The notes beneath the pieces are model-generated. The model made no database searches. It saw only the letters and a list, made by a program, of their open reading frames with translations, and was not told where the DNA came from. Both the position numbers and the translations under genes were made by a program. Positions 43,240 through 52,207 of a DNA stretch of 64,000 nt are shown in pieces. Origin of the DNA: Bacteroidales bacterium (GTDB taxonomy: Bacteria > Bacteroidota > Bacteroidia > Bacteroidales > UBA932). The DNA is taken from positions 1 through 64,000 of the forward strand of contig JAFVQD010000003.1 of the NCBI GenBank assembly GCA_017504965.1, given 5' to 3'. The stretch's first letter is position 1; every line of letters begins with the position of its first letter.

Positions 43240-46200
43240 ATGAAACAATCTATTAAGTGTCTTTTGATCGCTTTTGCGACAATGTTCGTAAGCGCAGTGA
43301 CCTTTGCGCAGGTGACTACATCAGCTCTTAGTGGTCGCATCGTAGATGCCAATGGTGAAGCTGTGATCGGTGCTACAGTAGTAGCTACTCACGAGCCATC
43401 AGGTACAGTTTACGGTGTCAGCGCTAACGCTGATGGTCGTTATGCTATCCAAGGTATGCGTGCCGGTGGTCCTTACAAGGTGGAAATCTCTTGTATGGGT
43501 TATCAAACTATTACTTACACTGAAGTAACCCTTCAGCTTGCTGAGGTTACCAGTATCAATGCTGAACTAAAGGATGATGCTGAGATGCTGAGCGCAGCAT
43601 CTGTCATTACTACTGCTACCTCTAAATTTGCAGCAGAGAAGACAGGTTCTTCTGTAAACATCTCAAGCAAACAGATTACAGCACTTCCTACAGTAAGCAG
43701 AAGTATTACCGATGTTACCAGACTTTCTCCTTATGGCGGTAATGGTATGAGCTTCGCCGGTTCTGACGGTCGTACAGCTAACTTCACTGTCGATGGTGCA
43801 AACTTCAACAACAACTTCGGTCTTAACGACGGTCTTCCTGGTGGTGGTAACCCTATCTCTATCGATGCTATCGAAGAGCTACAGGTAGTGATCTCACCTT
43901 ATGACGTACGTCAGACCAACTTCATCGGTGGTGGTGTGAACGCTATTACCAAATCTGGTACAAACACCTTCAAAGGGTCAGCTTACGTATATCACAGAAA
44001 TGAAAATATGCGTGGTGATACAGTAGATGGCGAACAGATCCCTGGTGCACGTGACACTGACAGAAATACCACTTACGGTATGACTCTTGGTGGTCCTATC
44101 ATCAAAAACAAACTCTTCTTCTTCGTGAATGCTGAGTATTCAAGCGCACCTTCTGTAGCAGTTCCTTGGAGAGCTTCTGTAGATGGTAAAGGTGATGCCA
44201 ACAAATACCTGTCATACACTACTGTTGCTGATATGGAGAGGGTATCTGCATTCGTAAAAGAGAAATATGGTTACGATACAGGTTCATTCACTGAGTTCCC
44301 TGCTGATGAGTCTAACGTAAAACTTTTGGCAAGACTTGACTGGAACATAAGCAATGACCACAAACTTGCTCTTCGTTACAACTATACCAACAACACCGGC
44401 TGGAATGGTCCTAACGCCTCTTCTATGGACGGTGGTACACGTTCTGCTTATGCACGTACATCACTTTACTCAATGGCTTTCGCTAACAATATGTACTCAA
44501 TGAACAACCTTGTTCACTCTGTATCTCTTGATTTGAACAGCCGTTTGAGCGACAACCTATCTAACCAGTTCCTTGCTACTTTCTCAAAACTTGATGACGT
44601 TCGTGGTACAAACTCTGATATGTTCCCTCATATCGACATCCTTGACGGTACAGGTACTACCACTAACTATATGTCACTTGGTTATGAGCTGTTTACTTGG
44701 AACAATGCTGTTCACAACACCCACATCAGCGTCAAAGATGATATGACCCTTTACGCAGGTAACCACAAACTTACTGCAGGTCTTACTTATGAGTATCAGA
44801 TGGCTGACAATGCATATATGAGAAACGGTACTGGTTACTACCGTTATGCAAGTGTAGATGACTTCATCAACGGTGCTGCTCCTGAGGTAGTATGTTTGAC
44901 TTATGGTTACGATGGTGAGCAGAACCCTGCAGCTCGTGTTCAGTTCCACAAAGCAGGTCTTTACCTACAGGATGAGTGGAATGCTACTGAGAAATTCAAA
45001 CTTACAGCAGGTATCCGTTTCGACGGTCTGTTCTTCGATAACTCAGACCTTATGACCAACAACGCTATCCTTGCCCTCAAATACTACGACAAAAACGGCA
45101 ACGAGCGTAACATCGATACAGGCAAATGGCCTACAGCTAACTTGACCATCTCTCCAAGAGTAGGTTTCTCTTGGGACGTAATGGGTGACAACAGCCTTAA
45201 AGTACGTGGTGGTACAGGTCTCTTCTCAGGCCGTCTTCCTCTCGTATTCTTCACCAATATGCCTACCAACTCAGGTATGGTTCAGTACCAGGCTCAGATC
45301 AACGCTTCTAACCTTAAGAAGCTTGGTATCGCAGGTGGTATGGACAACTTCAAAGGTGGTCTTGTAGTGGATGAGAACGGTAAAGCTACCATCGATGCAC
45401 TATTGAAGAAGCTTCACGCTATGGGTTATCCTTCAACTATTAACCCTGAAGATGGTGCAGTTCCTTCATCAATCTCTGCAGTGGATCCTAACTTCAAGAT
45501 GCCTCAGGTATGGAAAACTTCAGTTGCTATCGACTACGCTTTCCCTACTTCATTCCCTATGTCATTCTCTGCTGAGGGTATCTTCAACAAAACTATCAAC
45601 GGTGTGACCATCTCTGACTGGAGTATGCTTCCTGTTGAGGGCTTTGCAAGACTTAACGGTGCTGACAACCGTCCTATGTACCCTTCTAACTTCAGAACAA
45701 GCACTAAAGCATTCGTTCTTGAGAATACTCACCAGGGTTACGGTTACTCTGCTAACGTAAGCTTCAATATGCGTCCTGTAGAGGGTCTTAACTTTATGGC
45801 TGCATATACCCACACTGTATCTAAAGAGATTACAGGTATGCCTGGTTCAGCTGCTGAGTCAGCATTCACATACGTACCTACATCTAAAGGTCCTAACAAC
45901 ATCGAGCTTCACAACTCACAGTATGTTACTCCTGACCGTGTAATTGCATCACTTAGCCACGATGACAAATGTGGTAATCACTTCAACCTTGTTTACGAGG
46001 CTTGGAGAGGTGGATACAACTACTCATATATGTTGGCTAACGATATGAACGGTGACGGTTACAACTACGATGCACTTTACATCCCTACCGATTCTGAGGT
46101 GGCAAACGGTGAGTTCCGTTTCGTATCTGAGAAAGATAAAGAGAACTTCATGGCATTCGTTAAGAATGACAAATACCTGAGCAAACATCAGGGTCAGTAT

Positions 46201-46542
46201 GCTGAGGCTTATAGCGTATACTCTCCTTGGGTACACAGAGTAGACTTCGGTTACAAACACGACTTCAAGGTGAAATCAGGTAACTCTACCAACACTCTTC
46301 AGCTAAGTGTAGACCTTAAGAACGTTCTTAACCTGTTCAACTCAAGCTGGGGCGTAAGCAAATATATGGATCCTAATATGGTTGAAGGTCGTATCCTTAA
46401 ATTTGAAAAGGTAGATAAAGATGGTTACCCTACATTCTCTACACCTTCTGCTGTTCATGGTGGTACTCAAACATTCGTACCTTCTCACTCAGTGGGTCAA
46501 TGCTGGTACGCTTCTGTAGGTATTAAGTATATGTTTAACTAA
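43240..46542 (+). CDS. Oar-like TonB-dependent outer-membrane receptor
   Basis: The 1100-residue protein has a signal peptide (ends TFAQ), a carboxypeptidase-regulatory-like domain (LSGRIVDANGEAVIGATVVA, residues 30-110), a plug domain (VDGANFNNNFG, ISIDAIEELQVVISPYDVRQ, GGGVNAITKSGTN) and a beta-barrel of roughly 800 residues ending WYASVGIKYMFN. The residues of the plug match the Oar/OmpA-related adhesion-type receptors in Bacteroidota rather than SusC, and there is no SusD gene. Synonymous codons are strongly biased (GGT, GCT, AAC, CTT), unlike the neighbouring housekeeping genes, suggesting very high expression. It is followed by its likely lipoprotein partner. Confidence 0.93.
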   Translation: MKQSIKCLLIAFATMFVSAVTFAQVTTSALSGRIVDANGEAVIGATVVATHEPSGTVYGVSANADGRYAIQGMRAGGPYKVEISCMGYQTITYTEVTLQLAEVTSINAELKDDAEMLSAASVITTATSKFAAEKTGSSVNISSKQITALPTVSRSITDVTRLSPYGGNGMSFAGSDGRTANFTVDGANFNNNFGLNDGLPGGGNPISIDAIEELQVVISPYDVRQTNFIGGGVNAITKSGTNTFKGSAYVYHRNENMRGDTVDGEQIPGARDTDRNTTYGMTLGGPIIKNKLFFFVNAEYSSAPSVAVPWRASVDGKGDANKYLSYTTVADMERVSAFVKEKYGYDTGSFTEFPADESNVKLLARLDWNISNDHKLALRYNYTNNTGWNGPNASSMDGGTRSAYARTSLYSMAFANNMYSMNNLVHSVSLDLNSRLSDNLSNQFLATFSKLDDVRGTNSDMFPHIDILDGTGTTTNYMSLGYELFTWNNAVHNTHISVKDDMTLYAGNHKLTAGLTYEYQMADNAYMRNGTGYYRYASVDDFINGAAPEVVCLTYGYDGEQNPAARVQFHKAGLYLQDEWNATEKFKLTAGIRFDGLFFDNSDLMTNNAILALKYYDKNGNERNIDTGKWPTANLTISPRVGFSWDVMGDNSLKVRGGTGLFSGRLPLVFFTNMPTNSGMVQYQAQINASNLKKLGIAGGMDNFKGGLVVDENGKATIDALLKKLHAMGYPSTINPEDGAVPSSISAVDPNFKMPQVWKTSVAIDYAFPTSFPMSFSAEGIFNKTINGVTISDWSMLPVEGFARLNGADNRPMYPSNFRTSTKAFVLENTHQGYGYSANVSFNMRPVEGLNFMAAYTHTVSKEITGMPGSAAESAFTYVPTSKGPNNIELHNSQYVTPDRVIASLSHDDKCGNHFNLVYEAWRGGYNYSYMLANDMNGDGYNYDALYIPTDSEVANGEFRFVSEKDKENFMAFVKNDKYLSKHQGQYAEAYSVYSPWVHRVDFGYKHDFKVKSGNSTNTLQLSVDLKNVLNLFNSSWGVSKYMDPNMVEGRILKFEKVDKDGYPTFSTPSAVHGGTQTFVPSHSVGQCWYASVGIKYMFN

Positions 46543-46558
46543 TAAAACGTAGACAATT

Positions 46559-48112
46559 ATGAAATTAAGATATATATTTGGTATCATACTCTCTGCTGTA
46601 CTTGCTTTCACCTCTTGTGAGCCTTCAAGTATTAAAGAGTCGTTTGATAACATTAAACTTGACAAATCTTATGTAGCTATCGACATGGCCGGTACTGCTA
46701 CTACCATTAAAATCACTGCTACTGAGGCTTGGGCTTTTGATGAGGCCAAAATTCCTGAGTGGCTTGATGTAAATCCTAAGAGCGGTAACGCTGGTGAGAC
46801 TTCTGTTTCATTCTCAGCTACAGCTGCTCAAGATGGTCGCGATGTAGAGTTGACCATCACTGCCGGTAAAAACACTCAGTTCGTAAAAGTTCTGCAGGGT
46901 ACCAAAGAGGTATCTCCAGCTACTTGTGCTGAGGTTAACGCAGGTCCTGATGGCAAATCATACAAAGTTAAAGGTGTATGTACAAACATTGTCAATACCC
47001 AGTATGGTAACTGGTATCTTAAAGATGATACTGGTGAGATCTACATCTATGGTACACTTGATAAAAAAGGTGCTACCAAAAACTTCCTTAGCCTTGGCTT
47101 GGAGGTAGGTGACGTAGTGGAAGTACAGGGTCCTAAGACCACTTACGGTACTACAGTTGAGCTTGTAGACGTAACTGTACTAAGCATCACCAAATCTCTT
47201 GTTAAAGTAGAAGAGGGCCCTAAAGATGCTATCGCTAAAGAGGGTGGTGAGTTCAGTGTAAAACTTACCTACAAAGGTGAAGGTGTTCTTGTAAGCATTC
47301 CTGAAGAGTCTAATTGGATCAGCCTTGTTTCTATGGACTACAAAGCAGGTACCCCTACCAAGATTAACCCTACCCCTTCTGACACTGTGATCGTTAAATT
47401 CCGCGCAGATGCCAACGTTCTCGGTGACCGTTCAGGTTCTGTAGTATTCGAATCTAAGAGCGGATCTAAAGGTTCTACTGTAGAATTTGCTGTTTCACAG
47501 AAAGGTTCTATCCTTGAGGCTTCTATCGCAGATTTTCTTGCTGCTGAAGAGGGTCCTACTATGTATAGAATAAATGGTATTATCAAGAGCATCAAATTGT
47601 CTCCAGACTACCACAATGCTGAGGTTTACATCACTAATGGTGTAGATGAGGTGCAGTTGTATCGTGCTGTAGGTAAAGACAAGAATATTGAGGACCTTGG
47701 TCTTAATGTAGGTGACCAGATCACTGTAGTAGGTACAAGATCTTCATACAAGGGCAAACCACAGATGGCAGCCGGTGGAGTTGTTGAAGAGTTCGTACAA
47801 TTCAAGACTGTAACCATCGCTGAGTTCTTGGCTGCAGCTGAAGATAAAACTATGTATTCAGTATCAGGTGAGATTACTAAGATTGCAAGTCTTGACGACA
47901 ACTACAACAATGTAAGAGTTACCATTACAGATGGAACTAACACTGTAGAACTTTATCGTATGACTACAGTTGACGGCGCTAAAGTCAGCACTCTTGGTCT
48001 TGAAGTTGGTGGTACTATCACCGCAGCAGGTATGAGAAGTTCTTATAAAGGTACTCCTCAGATGGCGCAGGGTGGTGTATGTCAGTTCTATACAGCTCCT
48101 TCAGCTGAGTAA
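46559..48112 (+). CDS. BACON and OB-fold repeat lipoprotein, partner of the TonB receptor
   Basis: The 517-residue product has a lipoprotein signal (LAFTSC, Cys near residue 20). Domains in order: a BACON domain (about 30-120, with AWAFDEAKIPEWLDVNPKSGNAG), an OB-like domain (about 125-225, LKDDTGEIYIYG), a second BACON (about 230-330, WISLV), and two tandem OB-like repeats (about 335-425 and 430-515) that share RSSYKGKPQMA / RSSYKGTPQMA. Such domains bind carbohydrate, mucin or other ligands on the cell surface. It lies 16 bases after the receptor gene and shares its codon bias, so the two are likely one highly expressed surface complex. A strong terminator follows. Confidence 0.88.
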   Translation: MKLRYIFGIILSAVLAFTSCEPSSIKESFDNIKLDKSYVAIDMAGTATTIKITATEAWAFDEAKIPEWLDVNPKSGNAGETSVSFSATAAQDGRDVELTITAGKNTQFVKVLQGTKEVSPATCAEVNAGPDGKSYKVKGVCTNIVNTQYGNWYLKDDTGEIYIYGTLDKKGATKNFLSLGLEVGDVVEVQGPKTTYGTTVELVDVTVLSITKSLVKVEEGPKDAIAKEGGEFSVKLTYKGEGVLVSIPEESNWISLVSMDYKAGTPTKINPTPSDTVIVKFRADANVLGDRSGSVVFESKSGSKGSTVEFAVSQKGSILEASIADFLAAEEGPTMYRINGIIKSIKLSPDYHNAEVYITNGVDEVQLYRAVGKDKNIEDLGLNVGDQITVVGTRSSYKGKPQMAAGGVVEEFVQFKTVTIAEFLAAAEDKTMYSVSGEITKIASLDDNYNNVRVTITDGTNTVELYRMTTVDGAKVSTLGLEVGGTITAAGMRSSYKGTPQMAQGGVCQFYTAPSAE

Positions 48113-48148
48113 TTAGTGTAGATTTATACTAACAGTTATATTTAAATT

Positions 48149-48177
48149 GGGCGGTCTATCCAGATCGCCCTTTTTTT
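48149..48177 (+). terminator. intrinsic terminator after the TonB receptor-lipoprotein operon
   Basis: An 8-bp stem with one G-T pair (GGGCGGTC, 48149-48156, with GATCGCCC, 48163-48170) is followed by seven T residues. It lies 36 bases after the lipoprotein stop. Confidence 0.9.
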
Positions 48178-48462
48178 ATCCCCTCAAATGCATAAAATAC
48201 TGTGACGCAGTTAAAGTGGCTCGACCTGGATTATGTATTGTTTCTGACAGCTATCCAGGTCCCGTTATATTGTATTTTCAGGAGGGAGGATGATAGTGAT
48301 TGCGGAGGCGTGTCCACCCCCGGACACGGGCAGGGGGAGGGGCCCGCAAGATACGAGTTCAGCGATAGCAGGACGAAGTAGATTGTGGGAGGGGCCGGAG
48401 TGAGCGAAGCGAACGGAGTCCTCCGCAATCACTATCATCCTCCCGGTGCAACCATATACAGC
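48178..48462. other. intergenic stretch holding element C, otherwise empty
   Basis: Apart from the palindrome-bounded element at 48284-48444, nothing recognisable lies here. The 105 bases after the terminator show no gene, promoter consensus or tRNA. The 18 bases after the element lead directly into the stop codon of the minus-strand fimbrillin-like pseudogene. Confidence 0.6.
48284..48444. repeat. palindrome-bounded element C with 25-bp perfect inverted repeats
   Basis: Bases 48284-48308 (starting GGGAGGATGATAG) are the exact reverse complement of 48420-48444. Just inside the left arm is a 7-bp hairpin (CGTGTCC/GGACACG, 48309-48328). Just inside the right arm is GGAGTGAGCGAAGCGAACGG (about 48397-48416), the reverse complement, with one mismatch, of the inner motif of element B. 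The arms differ completely from those of elements A and B. It lies between converging genes and shows no T tract, so it is not simply a terminator. Confidence 0.8.
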
Positions 48463-49310
48463 CTAATAGTTCACCTGTGTGACTTTGGTGATCTTGCCGC
48501 GTTCAACCACCAATTGTCTTTCTTTATCAATATATGTTCCACCTGCACCGCCATCAAAATGAACATTTAAGAATACACCTGTACATGTTCCAGGCAATAC
48601 TGGAATGAATACAGTTATGTCACCGGCTTCATATGGTGTTGTTTTTTCCTCTGAATATGCCGTATTGTATGGTGTTGATGTGTCAAGAAAATAAGGCGCG
48701 GATAAGGGGTTGCTGTATAGCCCCCAGCTAATTTTCCGTCACTACTATTAATCGAGAATAAAGTAACTTTTGTGGCAGCATTCTCTTCAGATAAATTCAC
48801 AGGAACCTCTACTACGCCACATAGATGGTGCATTGTAGCGACAGTTCCTGAAGCATCTGCTGTAAACACATCTGAAATCAGCGGTATTGCAGGAAGGCCT
48901 CTCTCATCATATGCGCCAGTTTTCAAATCCAGTTTTACGATTGACTTTCCTTCCTCAACTGTTATGAAGTTGTAATCGGTGTTCTCCGCTTTTAATGCAA
49001 AATACTTTGTACCTACAACCATTTTCTGTCCTTCGTCTTCTGGTTTAAAAGACTCAGAAGATGCATCATATACATAGTTGTATCTTGGGCTGCCAACATT
49101 GCCATCCTCCAAAATCCTTATGACATCGCCATTCTCCCAATTAAATTTCAGTCCTGCTGCGCTGTGTGCTGCACTTACCTTTGTGTCACCCTCGAAGTTG
49201 ACTTTAAGTTCAGATACATACTGCACATCATCTGTAACCGTATTCTCTTTATTACATCCTGTTGCCATGAAAACCAATGTGGCAGCAAGGAAAAACATAA
49301 CTTTTTTCAT
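48463..49310 (-). pseudogene. fimbrillin-like lipoprotein, frameshifted
   Basis: The reading frame starts MKKVMFFLAATLVFMATGC (lipoprotein signal) and continues with features of fimbrillin-type proteins (KFNWENGDVIRI, YNYVYDASSESFKP, MHHLCGVVEV). After GKLAGG it leaves the coding frame and would stop at 48615. One extra G in the five-G run at 48721-48725 restores a continuous frame through LYSNPLSAPYFLD, FIPVLPGTCTGVFLNV and VERGKITKVTQVNY to a stop at 48463-48465, giving 282 residues. The break is either a real mutation, slipped-strand phase variation in the G run, or a sequencing indel. It follows a 43-residue peptide gene by 22 bases. Confidence 0.8.
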
Positions 49311-49332
49311 GATTTTAGATTTTTAATCGTTA

Positions 49333-49464
49333 CTACCAATTGTTTCCACCATAACCCATGTCGTCAATACCGCCACCTGATGCCTGTAGGATCGCCTGCT
49401 CAACGACAAACTCTACCACCTCCGCCTGCGGAGATGTGTAGTCAAGTTGTTTTTCTTTGTTCAT
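49333..49464 (-). CDS. 43-residue peptide with Gly-rich tail
   Basis: A short gene encodes MNKEKQLDYTSPQAEVVEFV and, after VEQAILQ, an ASGGGIDDMGYGGNNW tail. The design (charged start, Y-x-S-P-x-A-E-V-V-E, a short hydrophobic part, then Gly/Asn-rich end with a final Trp) resembles small uncharacterised Bacteroidales peptides encoded ahead of surface-protein genes. There is no Cys-rich or double-Gly leader. It has its own good promoter and lies 22 bases before the fimbrillin-like gene, so the pair is co-transcribed. Function is unknown. Confidence 0.7.
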   Translation of the reverse strand: MNKEKQLDYTSPQAEVVEFVVEQAILQASGGGIDDMGYGGNNW

Positions 49465-49507
49465 AGTACTATGTGTTTTAGATGTTTGTAAATCGCACGG
49501 TCAGGAA

Positions 49508-49538
49508 CAAAGTTAAGAAATCGGGGAGGGAATTCCAA
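49508..49538 (-). promoter_or_regulatory. promoter of the small peptide-fimbrillin operon
   Basis: On the minus strand TTG, a 20-base spacer and TAACTTTG match the Bacteroidota promoter. The box ends 43 bases before the peptide ATG. Confidence 0.65.
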
Positions 49539-49570
49539 TAACTTACTTATCATATCTAAGGGATTTGTAA

Positions 49571-49612
49571 AACAATAAGGGGATGACTAATCAGTCATAA
49601 GACTTTTTAGTC
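49571..49612 (-). terminator. hairpin terminator after the TPR lipoprotein gene
   Basis: On the minus strand a run GGGG-TGACTA pairs with TAGTCATCCCC (one bulge), enclosing a second small AGTC/GACT hairpin, and is followed by TTATTGTTTT. It lies about 50 bases after the stop at 49663 and is a probable intrinsic terminator. Confidence 0.6.
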
Positions 49613-49662
49613 ACCCCCTCATTCGGATTTATGAGTTTCAGCGGTCAAGCCGCCAAACTGTC

Positions 49663-51315
49663 TTATTTAACTTTTGCAAACTCGATATCTTTCTCAGCAC
49701 GTTTAGCAAGTTTCTCATCTTTCTTAGCAACTTCAAGAGCAGCTTTAGCATCGTCAACTTTACCCTGACGAGCAGCTACGATAGCTTTAAGATATGATTT
49801 GCAAGGGCATTTAGCATCTTTAACGATAGCGTTAGCAGCAGCAAGATCTCCGGTAAGGATGTTTACAAGAGCCTCATTGTAGCAGCCTTCACCAGCAAGT
49901 TTAGCTTTAGCCTCAGCATATTTGCCGTTAACTACGTCTACAACTGCAAGGTTGTACTGAGCCTCTTTAAGGCTTGACTGTTTGAATGCAGCTACAGCAG
50001 CAGCATCGTCACCTTTACGAAGAGCAACTACACCAAGAGTATTGTAGTAGTAAGCATCTTTGTTTGAAACTTTAGCAAGAGCGTTAGAAGCTTCAGCATC
50101 TTTACCTTGTTTAAGAAGGGTAACAGCTAGGTTAACGTTAGCGCGGTCGCTGTTGAATTTATTAGCAGCCTGAGAGTAAACTTTAACTTTAGTGTCGTTA
50201 TCTTTGATAAGGGTAGCAGCGTGTAGAAGAGCCTCTTCATCAAGAATTTCGATGTTGTCGTTAACAAGAGCTACAAGTTCTTCGTCAGAGTAGTTAGTGA
50301 ACTCGATGTTAGCGATGAATCTTGCGCGACGTAGCTGAGGAAGGATCTCTTTAGCAAGGATAGTGAATACCTGAGACATGTTTTTGATCTCTCTCTCGCG
50401 AACGATAGGATCGCTGTACATCTCAAGAACACGAAGGATAAGGTCTTTGTCAGCGATGTCTGAGTTTCTAACAAGGTCTTTGAAACCATCCCAGTCCTCA
50501 GAGATAGATACGCTGTTGATAGAAGTCTCAACGCCTACTTTCTTATTGTTGATCTTAGTGTTGAATGCTTTGGTAGCAGACTCAGCACGTTTGCCTGAAA
50601 GTTTGGTGTTAAGGTCTTCTTTTCCATCAGGAGAAGCGTAAGCGATAATGTCAGTACCTACGATCTCTCTTCTCTCGTCAGCTTTCACATTTTTAAGGAA
50701 CTCCTGGAAAGCTTTGATTTCGTCAGATTTAAGCTGAGCAGGACGAACAGTTGAGCTGTTGATAAGGTAAAGGATCTGAGCCTCGCCAGTCTCAGGGATG
50801 ATAGCCTGATATGCATCTGGTGCATAAGCAAGAGCGCCGTCTCTCTTCACAAGTTTGTAAGTGGTGTTAGCACCGTCAGCTACTTTGTAAGGAGATGGAT
50901 AAGGGGTAGTCTGATCTTTGTAGATGATGTTCATTCTCAACTCAAGGTGTGATTTCTCCATACCTGGTTTGTAGTCGAATGAAAGATCTTTAGTAACAGT
51001 AGCACCAGCCTCAGGAACTACAGTGTAGTTCATAGTCACATCTTCACCCTGAAGCATTACAGGCTCAAGAGCTGTTTCGCCACCTTCATAAACCATTACA
51101 GGGGTAACTTCTACCACTGCTTTTGGATGGAAGTAGTCAGCAGGGATAACAACTGATACTTTTGCATCCACTTTGTCAGCAACAACCTCAAGAACCTGAG
51201 GATCGCAGTTAACAGAGATAAGCTCTGCTTTTTCAGCCATTTTCGCAGGGTTACCGCAAGATGTGATAACCATAGCAGCGAAAGCTAGAGTTGATAGTTT
51301 TTGGAAAATTTTCAT
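49663..51315 (-). CDS. TPR-repeat lipoprotein with an OmpA-like segment
   Basis: The 550-residue product has a lipoprotein signal (AAMVITSC, Cys near residue 20). Residues about 30-160 form a beta-rich region. Residues about 165-280 contain INSSTVRPAQLKSDEI and IIAYASPDGKEDLNTKLSGKRAES, which resemble the peptidoglycan-contact part of OmpA-type domains. From about 345 on there are tetratricopeptide-like helices (ALLHAATLIKDND, AVTLLKQGKDAEASNALAKV, YNTLGVVALRKGDDAAAVAAFKQ). Ala-rich content and biased codons suggest an abundant envelope protein, perhaps linking outer membrane and wall. No specific name is justified. Confidence 0.85.
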   Translation of the reverse strand: MKIFQKLSTLAFAAMVITSCGNPAKMAEKAELISVNCDPQVLEVVADKVDAKVSVVIPADYFHPKAVVEVTPVMVYEGGETALEPVMLQGEDVTMNYTVVPEAGATVTKDLSFDYKPGMEKSHLELRMNIIYKDQTTPYPSPYKVADGANTTYKLVKRDGALAYAPDAYQAIIPETGEAQILYLINSSTVRPAQLKSDEIKAFQEFLKNVKADERREIVGTDIIAYASPDGKEDLNTKLSGKRAESATKAFNTKINNKKVGVETSINSVSISEDWDGFKDLVRNSDIADKDLILRVLEMYSDPIVREREIKNMSQVFTILAKEILPQLRRARFIANIEFTNYSDEELVALVNDNIEILDEEALLHAATLIKDNDTKVKVYSQAANKFNSDRANVNLAVTLLKQGKDAEASNALAKVSNKDAYYYNTLGVVALRKGDDAAAVAAFKQSSLKEAQYNLAVVDVVNGKYAEAKAKLAGEGCYNEALVNILTGDLAAANAIVKDAKCPCKSYLKAIVAARQGKVDDAKAALEVAKKDEKLAKRAEKDIEFAKVK

Positions 51316-51376
51316 TTTGAATTCAATTTATTGTATTAATACTTAATTAATTCACATTTTTGCCTACGTATGTAGA

Positions 51377-52150
51377 CTAACCGCAAAGATATAAATCTTT
51401 TTCGATGTATCTAATAATTTTTGTTAAATCTTCAGGTGTATCTACTGCAAAAGTCGTGCTATCTGTCTCCACGACCTTAATTTTAAGACCATTTTCCACC
51501 CATCTTAGCTGTTCGAGACTCTCGGCACACTCCAGTGAAGACTGGGGAAGGGAGCATATAAGCTTCAGTGTATCAGGTTTGTACGCGTAAAGGCCTATAT
51601 GCTTGAAGAAAGTGTGTTTATTTAGCCACTCTTCCACTTGGGTATCCCTGATGTAGGGGATGGTATTTCTGCTGAAATATATGGCAAAACCTGATGTGTC
51701 CATTATCACTTTCGGGGTGTTGGGGCTGAACAGCTCCTCGGTCGAGGTGATCCTTTTGGCCATAGTGCCCAGATAGACGGTGCTGTCCTGTTCAAATGCC
51801 GCTGCCAGAGCCTTTAACTGTTCGGGGTCGATAAGTGGTTCGTCCCCCTGGATATTCATTATGAGGTCTATCTCCCTGTCGGGGAATCTCTCCACATATT
51901 TCCTGTATGCCTCATAGCATCTGTCGGTGCCGCTTCTGTGAGATGATGAGGTCATTATGGCGATCCCCCCGAAGCTCTCTACCTCATCTGTAATCCTCTG
52001 GTCGTCGGTCGCCACGCATACATCGTCAAATGCCTTGAGGGCCTGTTCGTAGACACGTCTGACCATACTCTTTCCGGCTATATCTGCAAGTGGCTTTCCC
52101 GGGAAGCGGGATGAGCCGTAGCGCGAGGGTATTATTGCAAGTGTTCTCAT
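51377..52150 (-). CDS. kdsB: 3-deoxy-manno-octulosonate cytidylyltransferase
   Basis: The 257-residue enzyme activates KDO as CMP-KDO for lipopolysaccharide core synthesis. It opens AIIPSRYGSSRFPGKPLADI, the nucleotide-binding start of KdsB, and continues VCVATDDQRI, SSHRSGTDRC and NIQGDEPLIDPEQL, all standard. Length is normal. Its ATG lies only 4 bases from a -7 box, and it is back-to-back with the sigma-54 activator-lptE operon, which also serves lipopolysaccharide, so the two may be co-regulated. Confidence 0.97.
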   Translation of the reverse strand: MRTLAIIPSRYGSSRFPGKPLADIAGKSMVRRVYEQALKAFDDVCVATDDQRITDEVESFGGIAIMTSSSHRSGTDRCYEAYRKYVERFPDREIDLIMNIQGDEPLIDPEQLKALAAAFEQDSTVYLGTMAKRITSTEELFSPNTPKVIMDTSGFAIYFSRNTIPYIRDTQVEEWLNKHTFFKHIGLYAYKPDTLKLICSLPQSSLECAESLEQLRWVENGLKIKVVETDSTTFAVDTPEDLTKIIRYIEKDLYLCG

Positions 52151-52154
52151 ATTA

Positions 52155-52162
52155 CAAAATTA
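52155..52162 (-). promoter_or_regulatory. -7 box directly before kdsB, possible leaderless start
   Basis: On the minus strand TAATTTTG is followed by TAAT and the kdsB ATG. Transcription should begin at or next to the start codon. No exact -33 TTG is present at the usual distance. Confidence 0.45.
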
Positions 52163-52193
52163 GTTAAAAATGCACTAGCTGTTTAAATTTTTT

Positions 52194-52201
52194 TAACTTT
52201 G
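52194..52201 (+). promoter_or_regulatory. -7 box directly before the sigma-54 activator gene, possible leaderless start
   Basis: TAACTTTG is followed by CAGATT and the ATG at 52208. Together with the kdsB box on the other strand it makes a compact 57-bp divergent promoter. Confidence 0.5.
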
Positions 52202-52207
52202 CAGATT

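Noticed and set aside
48284..48444. Element C as a simple bidirectional terminator
   Set aside because: The arms are 25 bp with a 111-bp interior and no T tract; a true terminator already lies at 48149-48177.
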